From Chitinophagaceae bacterium (GTDB lineage: Bacteria > Bacteroidota > Bacteroidia > Chitinophagales > Chitinophagaceae): DNA of 5,254 nucleotides. The position numbers and the translations under genes are program-made. Positions 1 through 5,254 of the stretch are shown in pieces. Within the stretch, counting starts at the first letter, position 1. Each line of letters begins with the position of its first letter. The stretch spans positions 1-5,254 of the forward strand of contig CANEWV010000149.1 of the NCBI GenBank assembly GCA_947442905.1, read 5' to 3'. Under the pieces are notes generated by a model, which did no database searches, had not been told where the DNA came from, and saw nothing but the letters and a program-made list of their open reading frames with translations.

Positions 1-2320
1 GCGGACTAAACATAATAATTTCATCTACACGGTTTAAAAATTCAGGTCTGATGGTTTGTCTTAAAAGCTCCATCACATCCGTTTTTGCTTTATCCGTAAC
101 GACTTCGATATTTTTTTCGGTTACTTTTTCAAAAGCGTCCTGAATTAAATGACTACCAATATTACTCGTCATAATAATAATGGTGTTTTTAAAATTCACT
201 TTACGTCCCTTATTGTCCGTTAAATGACCATCATCTAAAACTTGGAGTAATATATTCCAAACGTCTGGATGCGCTTTTTCAATTTCATCGAGTAGCACCA
301 CGCTATATGGCTTGCGACGAACCGCTTCTGTTAATTGACCACCCTCATCATAGCCCACGTAGCCCGGAGGCGCTCCTACAAGGCGCGACACCGAATGTTT
401 TTCTTGATATTCACTCATATCGATTCGGGTCATGAGTTGTTCGTTATCAAATAAATAATCGGCAAGTGCTTTTGCTAGCTCTGTTTTACCCACACCTGTT
501 GTACCTAAAAATATAAACGAGCCTATTGGTTTTTTAGGATCTTGAAGTCCTGCCCTACTTCTTCTAATAGCATCTGAAACAGCAGCGATGGCTTCTTCTT
601 GACCCACTACGCGCTGGTGCAATTCATCTTCTAAGTGTAATAACTTTTCACGATCCGATTGCAGCATTTTACTTACCGGTATACCCGTTGCTTTAGCTAC
701 ACTTTGCGCAATATCATCGGCGTCCACTTCTTCTTTCATCAGTCTACTGCCGTTTTCACTAATGGTGCCTAGTTGCGTGTTTAAGGTTTCGATGAGGGCT
801 TCCTGGTCTTTTATTTTACCATACCTGATTTCAGCTACCTTACCATAATCACCATTACGCTCTGCTTGTTCGGCTTCAAACTTATATGCATCGATAGAGG
901 TTTTTGATTGCTGAATTTTTTCAACAACTTCTTTTTCTTCCTGCCATTTTGCTTTTAAGGTATCACGCTCTACCGATAAATTACCAATTTCAATATTGAG
1001 CTCCTTTAATTTTTCTACATCGTTTTCTCTTTTGATCGCTTCACGCTCAATTTCTAATTGTCTAATTTGACGCTCGAGTGTATCTAGTTCTTCGGGCATC
1101 GAATTCATTTCTAATCTTAATTTAGCAGCGCTCTCATCAATTAAATCGATGGCCTTGTCTGGTAAAAAACGGTCTGTTACGTACCTGTTAGAAAGCTCTA
1201 CTGCGGCAATAATGGCTTCATCTTTGATACGCACATGATGGTGCGTTTCGTAACGGTCTTTTAATCCACGTAAAATGGATATCGCGTCTTCTACACTAGG
1301 CTCTTCAATCATTACTTTTTGAAATCTACGCTCTAGCGCCTTGTCTTTTTCGAAATACTTTTGATACTCACTTAATGTAGTGGCACCAATGGCCCTAAGC
1401 TCACCTCTTGCAAGTGCTGGCTTTAAAATATTAGCAGCGTCCATGGCACCATCGCCACCACCTGCGCCCACAAGCGTATGTATTTCGTCAATAAATAAAA
1501 TAATTTCGCCGTCACTTTCCGCTACTTCTTTGACAACACCTTTTAATCTTTCTTCAAACTCACCTTTGTATTTAGCGCCAGCAATTAAAAGTCCCATATC
1601 AAGTGTGTAAATGATTTTAGACTTTAAATTTTCAGGTACATCCCCATTTACAATACGCATAGCAAGGCCCTCTGCGATGGCTGTTTTACCAACACCAGGC
1701 TCACCCACTAAAAGCGGATTGTTTTTACTTCTTCTAGATAATATATGAAGGGTTCTTCTGATCTCTTCATCTCTACCAATTACTGGATCGAGTTTGCCCT
1801 GACGCGCCGCTTCATTTAAATTGCGCGCATATTTTTTAAGTACATTAAACTGTGTGTCTTGTGTTTGCGAACTAATTTTTTCGCCTTTACGTAATTCCTT
1901 AATAGCTGCCACCAAACCTTTTTCTGTGAGGCCTGCATCTTTTAATGTTTTTGCCGTACTATCATTTACATGTAACAATCCTAAAAGCAAATGCTCTGGA
2001 CTAATAAATTCGTCTTCAAAAGTGGCGAGCATGCTATTTGCTTTTAATAGTGCCGTATTAAGCTCTCTTCCAATTTGCGCACCAGGCTCTGCACCTTGCA
2101 CTTTTGGAAGTTTAGCCATCGCGTCCGTAATTTTTGCAGCAACAAACGCAGCATTAACGTTGTTCTTTTTTAACAAAAACGAAACCGTACTATCCTTATC
2201 TTCCAAAATTGCTTGTAGCAAATGCTCTGTTTCGATAGAAGGGTTGTTATTGTTAAAAGCAAGCTGTTGGGCTGCAGCAATCGTTTGCTGTGCTTTAATG
2301 GTATAATTTGCTAAATTCAT
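1..2320 (-). CDS. clpB: ATP-dependent chaperone ClpB (protein disaggregase), 3' end cut by the window edge
   Basis: ClpB is a cytoplasmic hexameric AAA+ disaggregase that works with DnaK/DnaJ/GrpE to thread aggregated proteins through its pore. The frame is open for 773 codons from the ATG at 2318-2320. Seen in order: an N-terminal Clp repeat domain (about residues 1-145); AAA1 with Walker A GEPGVGKT (206-213), pore-loop Tyr251, Walker B with Asp278-Glu279, and arginine pair Arg331-Arg332; a charged coiled-coil M domain (about 405-520); AAA2 with Walker A GTTGVGKT (606-613), pore-loop Tyr654 in GYVG, Walker B with Asp678-Glu679, and arginine finger Arg764 in LNRVD. The AAA1 positions coincide with Escherichia coli ClpB numbering. 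The M domain separates it from ClpA and ClpX, and I saw no ClpP-binding IGF/IGL loop in the visible part. By comparison with the family, about 90 C-terminal residues lie beyond base 1. The start has no Shine-Dalgarno sequence, only an A/T-rich leader, as is common in Bacteroidota. All catalytic residues visible are intact, and no frameshift was seen. Confidence 0.97.
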   Translation of the reverse strand, partial: MNLANYTIKAQQTIAAAQQLAFNNNNPSIETEHLLQAILEDKDSTVSFLLKKNNVNAAFVAAKITDAMAKLPKVQGAEPGAQIGRELNTALLKANSMLATFEDEFISPEHLLLGLLHVNDSTAKTLKDAGLTEKGLVAAIKELRKGEKISSQTQDTQFNVLKKYARNLNEAARQGKLDPVIGRDEEIRRTLHILSRRSKNNPLLVGEPGVGKTAIAEGLAMRIVNGDVPENLKSKIIYTLDMGLLIAGAKYKGEFEERLKGVVKEVAESDGEIILFIDEIHTLVGAGGGDGAMDAANILKPALARGELRAIGATTLSEYQKYFEKDKALERRFQKVMIEEPSVEDAISILRGLKDRYETHHHVRIKDEAIIAAVELSNRYVTDRFLPDKAIDLIDESAAKLRLEMNSMPEELDTLERQIRQLEIEREAIKRENDVEKLKELNIEIGNLSVERDTLKAKWQEEKEVVEKIQQSKTSIDAYKFEAEQAERNGDYGKVAEIRYGKIKDQEALIETLNTQLGTISENGSRLMKEEVDADDIAQSVAKATGIPVSKMLQSDREKLLHLEDELHQRVVGQEEAIAAVSDAIRRSRAGLQDPKKPIGSFIFLGTTGVGKTELAKALADYLFDNEQLMTRIDMSEYQEKHSVSRLVGAPPGYVGYDEGGQLTEAVRRKPYSVVLLDEIEKAHPDVWNILLQVLDDGHLTDNKGRKVNFKNTIIIMTSNIGSHLIQDAFEKVTEKNIEVVTDKAKTDVMELLRQTIRPEFLNRVDEIIMFSP

Positions 2321-2406
2321 AGTTATATTGTTTTGAATGCATAATTTGTGTGCAAAAACGATACTAAACCCGTTTATTTGTTTGTAACCGTACAAAACCG
2401 GAAATT
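2321..2406. promoter_or_regulatory. Divergent intergenic region between clpB and the serine-hydrolase-like gene
   Basis: These 86 bases must hold the promoter for clpB (leftward) and probably the one for the rightward 2407 gene. I looked for the Bacteroidota pattern (TTG near -33, TAnnTTTG near -7) on both strands. Only partial matches appear: TAATTTG at 2342-2348 and TATTTG at 2375-2380 on the plus strand, and TATCGTTTTTG on the minus strand, none with a well-spaced -33 partner. No promoter is therefore assigned. A CIRCE-type element (TTAGCACTC with its inverted copy), which controls heat-shock genes in some bacteria, is absent. GGAAA at 2400-2404 lies just ahead of the 2407 ATG and could act as a weak ribosome binding site. 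The clpB side has none. Confidence 0.4.
2381..2396. repeat. Short inverted repeat, candidate operator
   Basis: TTTGTA and TACAAA form perfect 6-base arms around the 4-base centre ACCG. The repeat ends 10 bases before the 2407 start codon and 60 bases upstream of the clpB start. Its position in a divergent promoter region would suit a dimeric regulator, but arms this short in AT-rich DNA can occur by chance. The low-GC arms and lack of a following T-run argue against a terminator. Confidence 0.25.
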
Positions 2407-3459
2407 ATGTCTGTAAAAACAGTTTCAACCTGCATGAAAGTCAGCTATATCATAGCTTTCATGCTATTCTTTCAGGTTTCTAAAGCCCAACTAAATTTTA
2501 CCGAACTAGGTGCCAAACTAGAAGCCAGCAAAAAAGAGCTTGGTGGCAAAGCCGTATTACTGGTTTATAAAGACGGAAAAATTGTGTTTGAAAAATCTGT
2601 TGGCGAGTTTACACCAAAAACACAAGCACCCATTGCAGCAAGTACCCAGTGGCTAACAGCTGCGCTTGTGATGAGTTATGTTGATGAAGGTAAACTCTCA
2701 CTTGATGACAAGGTAAGCAAGTTCCTTCCCATATTTTCTAAATATTCTAAAGGCTATATTACCATCAGAGATTGCATCACGCATTTAACAGGTATTGAAG
2801 GCCCTTCAATTGGTTCATTAAAAGACATTAGCAATTCTAAAAAGTTTTCAAGCCTTGATGAACTCGTAAATGATATTGCAGCAAGCAAAGAAATTTTATC
2901 CAACCCAGGCCTCGTTTTTAGATTTAACAATATTGGATTTACGATTGCTGCAAGAGTTTTAGAAGTACTTAATAGAAGAGGCTTTGAACAAATGATGGCG
3001 GAGCGTATTACTAGACCCTTACTTATGCGCACCACCAATTTTTTTAGTTATACCGTTATTAACCCTGCAGGTGGCGCTCAATCAAGTGCTTACGATTACA
3101 TGAATTTTTTATCGATGCTTTTAAATGGTGGCGTATTTAATGGTAAAAGAATTTTATCAGAAGCGGCCATTGAAACCATGATAAAATCAAGTAGCACACA
3201 AGGCATGATCAAAGAAACCCCTGCTATACTAGAAGGTAAAAATTACGCGGTGGGGCAATGGATTTTTGGAACCGATGAAAATGGAAAAACAACCACCGTA
3301 GCATGCCCCGGACTTTTTGGAACATGGCCAGTGATTGATTTTTGTAGAAAATATGCATTTATTGTTTTTACCCCTGGCGAAGCTGCTAGCGAAAACAAAG
3401 AACTCATGGCTTCTTTTAAATCACTCATCGACGATCAAATAATTGCTGCTTGCAAATAA
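2407..3459 (+). CDS. Exported serine-hydrolase-like (beta-lactamase/PBP-like fold) protein, probably catalytically inactive
   Basis: This 350-residue protein resembles the broad serine beta-lactamase / D-alanyl-D-alanine carboxypeptidase-like family (PF00144 type). A signal peptide is visible: Lys11, a hydrophobic core at about 12-24, and a likely signal peptidase I site after Ser25-Lys26-Ala27, giving a mature N-terminus at Gln28. The family helix is clear from TAALVM (84-89) through DEGKLSLDDKVSKFLP (93-108), followed by the YITIRDCITHLTG segment. However, the SxxK motif, expected at 78-81, reads Ala78-Ser-Thr-Gln81, and the YxN motif reads Phe173-Asn-Asn175. The third-motif region is CPGLFGTW (300-307), with no clear KTG or HxG. 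So the nucleophile, its lysine and the catalytic tyrosine all appear lost while the fold is kept; a non-catalytic binding role is inferred. The frame is intact. The ATG at 2407 is preceded by GGAAA; the ATG at 2434 (Met10) would also leave a good signal peptide. The true ligand or substrate is unknown. It is probably co-transcribed with queG, which begins 5 bases downstream. Confidence 0.8.
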   Translation: MSVKTVSTCMKVSYIIAFMLFFQVSKAQLNFTELGAKLEASKKELGGKAVLLVYKDGKIVFEKSVGEFTPKTQAPIAASTQWLTAALVMSYVDEGKLSLDDKVSKFLPIFSKYSKGYITIRDCITHLTGIEGPSIGSLKDISNSKKFSSLDELVNDIAASKEILSNPGLVFRFNNIGFTIAARVLEVLNRRGFEQMMAERITRPLLMRTTNFFSYTVINPAGGAQSSAYDYMNFLSMLLNGGVFNGKRILSEAAIETMIKSSSTQGMIKETPAILEGKNYAVGQWIFGTDENGKTTTVACPGLFGTWPVIDFCRKYAFIVFTPGEAASENKELMASFKSLIDDQIIAACK

Positions 3460-3464
3460 TAAAG

Positions 3465-4424
3465 ATGCAATTGATTCAAGAACATACCAGATTTATAAAA
3501 GAAACAGCTTTGTCGCTGGGGTTCACGCATTGCGGTATTGCAAAAGCGGCACCGCTAGATGAAGACGCTAGAAGGCTTGAAAAATGGCTGCACGCAGGTA
3601 TGCACGGATCGATGCAGTATTTAGAAAATCATTTTGATTTGCGGGTTGATCCTACAAAATTAGTGCCGGGCGCAAAATCTGTAATTACGCTTACTCAAAA
3701 TTATTATAGTCCTAAAAAGCAACCAGCAGATAGTCCTAAAATTTCGACATATGCATACGGTACCGACTATCATTTTGTGATTAAAGAAAAACTCAACAAA
3801 CTATTAGCTGCACTAGAGCAAAAAGCGGGTGATATTGTGGGTCGTGGATTTGTAGACTCGGCACCTGTGCTTGAAAGAACATGGGCTCAAAAAACAGGCG
3901 CTGGATGGATTGGAAAAAATGGAAATTTAATTTCTAAAACAGATGGTTCGTTCTTTTTTATTGCAACCATCATTGTAGACCTTCCATTAATATATGACGA
4001 CCCTTTTGCCAAAGATTATTGCGGCTCTTGTACAAAATGTATAGACGCCTGTCCTACAAGTGCCATACTGCCTAACAAAACCGTTGATGGGAGTAAATGT
4101 ATCAGCTATTTTACCATCGAATTAAAAGACGCTATTATACCTTCTGGCATGAAAGGTAAATTTGACAACTGGATGTTTGGATGTGATACTTGTCAGGATG
4201 TGTGTCCATGGAACCGCTTTAGCAAACAGCATCAGGAGCCAGGATTTACTCCCAACACTGCCATCGAAACCTTTGGTGCAAAAGAATGGAACAACCTAAC
4301 CAAAGAAGGCTTTAAAACAGTGTTTAAAAACTCTCCTTTACAGCGCTCAAAATTTGAAGGCATTACAAGAAACCTTCAGTTTATTGAAGCCATCTCTACT
4401 ACAAACCAAACAAACCCGAGTTAA
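3465..4424 (+). CDS. queG: Epoxyqueuosine reductase QueG
   Basis: QueG performs the last step of queuosine synthesis in the cytoplasm: it reduces epoxyqueuosine to queuosine in the wobble position of GUN-anticodon tRNAs (Asp, Asn, His, Tyr), using cobalamin and two [4Fe-4S] clusters. The 319-residue product has the N-terminal QueG domain, with YGTDYH (98-103), the likely catalytic acid Asp131 in GFVDSAP, and GWIGKNGN (147-154). The ferredoxin-like part follows: Cys186-x2-Cys189-x2-Cys192-x3-Cys196-Pro, then Cys212 in CISYFTIE, then Cys240-x2-Cys243-x3-Cys247-Pro-Trp. All eight cysteines for two clusters are present. It ends soon after, without the C-terminal HEAT-repeat extension of longer homologues such as the Bacillus one. 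I chose the ATG at 3465; a TTG at 3450 is in frame but overlaps the previous gene and adds only five residues. The start lies 5 bases after the upstream stop, suggesting translational coupling. The last 26 bases overlap the 3' end of the convergent aspartokinase gene. Confidence 0.95.
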   Translation: MQLIQEHTRFIKETALSLGFTHCGIAKAAPLDEDARRLEKWLHAGMHGSMQYLENHFDLRVDPTKLVPGAKSVITLTQNYYSPKKQPADSPKISTYAYGTDYHFVIKEKLNKLLAALEQKAGDIVGRGFVDSAPVLERTWAQKTGAGWIGKNGNLISKTDGSFFFIATIIVDLPLIYDDPFAKDYCGSCTKCIDACPTSAILPNKTVDGSKCISYFTIELKDAIIPSGMKGKFDNWMFGCDTCQDVCPWNRFSKQHQEPGFTPNTAIETFGAKEWNNLTKEGFKTVFKNSPLQRSKFEGITRNLQFIEAISTTNQTNPS

Positions 4425-5254
4425 TTAACTGAAGCGTTTTTGTACGGTCAGTGGTTGGCACGAGTAATGAAATATTATGCGCACTACCGCCATAACTTAC
4501 CATGGTAACAGGTACTTCATCAATGGCATTGAATAATTTTTTAAGTACCGAATCGGTGTGGGCAATATGATTACCAACAATAGATACAATACTCTGCTCC
4601 TTTTCAACTTCTACGGTACCAAAAGGTTCTAATTCTTTTACAATGTTGGCTAAAAATACATCGTTATCGATAGTAACAGAAACCGCTACTTCGGAAGTGG
4701 TAATCATGTCTATTGAAGTCTTGTACTTTTCAAACACTTCAAATACTTTGCGCAAAAAGCCATAGGCAAGTAGCATTCTGCTACTTTTTATTTTGATAGC
4801 TATGATGCCGTCTTTAGCAGCAACGGCTTTAATGCCTTCACTTCCTGCTTCTTTGGTGATTACCGTTCCTGCAGCATCCGGCTGCATGGTATTTAATAAT
4901 TTAACAGGCACATTTTCTTGTTGTGCTGGCCAAATACATGTAGGATGTAAAATTTTAGCACCAAAATAAGCGAGCTCGGCCGCTTCATCAAAACTTAACT
5001 GCTCGATGGCTACTGTTTTATTGACAATGCGCGGATCGTTGTTGTGCATAACATCAATGTCTGTCCAAATTTCACAAACGCTTGCCTTACAAGCAGCAGC
5101 AACTAACGACGCGGTATAATCACTACCACCACGTTTTAAATTGTCTACTTCGCCGCGTACATTTTTACAAATGTATCCCTGTGTAATAAATATTTTTTTA
5201 TCGGTGTGCGCAGCTAACAGTGCTGTTAACTTTGAGCGAATGAGTGGCAAATTA
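4399..5254 (-). CDS. lysC: Aspartokinase, monofunctional, with two C-terminal ACT domains; 5' end cut by the window edge
   Basis: Aspartokinase phosphorylates L-aspartate with ATP, the first step toward lysine, threonine, methionine and diaminopimelate. Only 284 codons plus one base are in the window; compared with the E. coli lysine-sensitive enzyme (449 residues), about 150-165 N-terminal residues, including the KFGGTS region, lie beyond base 5254. Numbering from the first complete codon, the kinase part shows RGGSDYT (41-47), IWTD (62-65), DPR (73-75) and FGAKILHP (97-104). The first ACT domain contains MLLAYGFL (160-167) and SIDMITTSE (180-188), resembling the lysine-binding stretch of E. 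coli LysC. The second ACT domain runs from about 219 to 270, with SIVSIVGNH (221-229) and YGGSAHNIS. Translation stops right after it, so there is no fused homoserine dehydrogenase and it is not ThrA-like. Feedback inhibition by lysine is likely from family knowledge but unproven. An in-frame TTG at 5248-5250 is an internal leucine, not the start. The symbol lysC is by analogy. Confidence 0.93.
   Translation of the reverse strand, partial: NLPLIRSKLTALLAAHTDKKIFITQGYICKNVRGEVDNLKRGGSDYTASLVAAACKASVCEIWTDIDVMHNNDPRIVNKTVAIEQLSFDEAAELAYFGAKILHPTCIWPAQQENVPVKLLNTMQPDAAGTVITKEAGSEGIKAVAAKDGIIAIKIKSSRMLLAYGFLRKVFEVFEKYKTSIDMITTSEVAVSVTIDNDVFLANIVKELEPFGTVEVEKEQSIVSIVGNHIAHTDSVLKKLFNAIDEVPVTMVSYGGSAHNISLLVPTTDRTKTLQLINSGLFGL
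4419..4430. repeat. 12-base perfect palindrome at the convergent gene ends
   Basis: AGTTAATTAACT reads the same on both strands. It holds the queG stop codon (TAA, 4422-4424) and, on the minus strand, is coding for the end of the aspartokinase. It has no loop, is almost all A/T, and is not followed by a T-run in either direction, so it is a poor intrinsic terminator. Chance is a reasonable explanation. Confidence 0.2.

Noticed and set aside
490..513. Second Walker A of ClpB reading GTTGVGKT rather than the GPTGVGKT of E. coli
   Set aside because: The Gly, Lys and Thr that bind nucleotide are kept, and the Thr variant is, to my knowledge, common in ClpB of this phylum.
1380..1610. 76-codon open frame on the plus strand
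   Set aside because: It lies antisense within the AAA1 domain of clpB, is low-complexity (Ser/Pro/Ala-rich) and resembles no known protein; it is a shadow of clpB codon use.
1821..2306. 161-codon open frame on the plus strand opposite the clpB N-terminal domain
   Set aside because: It is rich in Ser, Leu, Cys and Phe, as expected when a conserved gene is read on the wrong strand. The clpB frame there encodes a well-conserved Clp N domain.
2321..2406. CIRCE heat-shock operator or a clear Bacteroidota promoter upstream of clpB
   Set aside because: No CIRCE-type inverted repeat is present, and the partial -7-like matches have no -33 box at the usual spacing.
2754..3038. 94-codon open frame on the minus strand
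   Set aside because: It is antisense to the serine-hydrolase-like gene, with no recognisable features of its own.
3243..3428. 61-codon open frame on the minus strand
   Set aside because: It is antisense to the conserved C-terminal part of the serine-hydrolase-like gene; no support.
3450..3464. Upstream TTG start for queG
   Set aside because: It would overlap the preceding gene and add only five residues not needed by the family; the ATG at 3465 is a better start.
5248..5250. TTG as the start of a shortened aspartokinase
   Set aside because: The frame stays open to the window edge and the fragment lacks the N-terminal part of the kinase domain, so this codon is an internal leucine in a gene cut by the window.

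Overview
The window is ordinary chromosomal sequence from what looks like a member of the Bacteroidota. The evidence is AT-rich DNA, start codons without a strong Shine-Dalgarno sequence, and protein wording typical of that phylum in the ClpB, LysC and serine-hydrolase-like genes. A finer placement cannot be made from this sequence alone. No mobile element, RNA gene, CRISPR array, phage gene or composition break was seen.

Layout: (1) Bases 1-2320, minus strand: clpB, the ATP-driven disaggregase. It has its real N-terminus but runs off the left edge, losing roughly the last 90 residues. (2) Bases 2321-2406: an 86-base divergent intergenic region, the only non-coding stretch of any size, with a 16-base inverted repeat near the right-hand gene. 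(3) Bases 2407-3459, plus strand: an exported protein with the fold of the serine beta-lactamase / penicillin-binding-protein-like family. Its three usual catalytic residues (Ser, Lys, Tyr) all appear to be replaced. (4) Bases 3465-4424, plus strand: queG, epoxyqueuosine reductase, which starts 5 bases after the previous stop and is probably co-transcribed with it. (5) Bases 4399-5254, minus strand: the C-terminal two thirds of a monofunctional aspartokinase with two ACT domains. It converges on queG and overlaps its 3' end by 26 bases, and it runs off the right edge.

The genes do not form one pathway: they cover protein quality control, an envelope protein, tRNA modification and the entry step of the lysine/threonine/methionine family. 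Only the serine-hydrolase-like gene and queG look like a transcription unit. I found no previously undescribed multi-gene system. The best lead is the apparent pseudoenzyme at 2407-3459, whose active-site substitutions are each one base away from the canonical codon.
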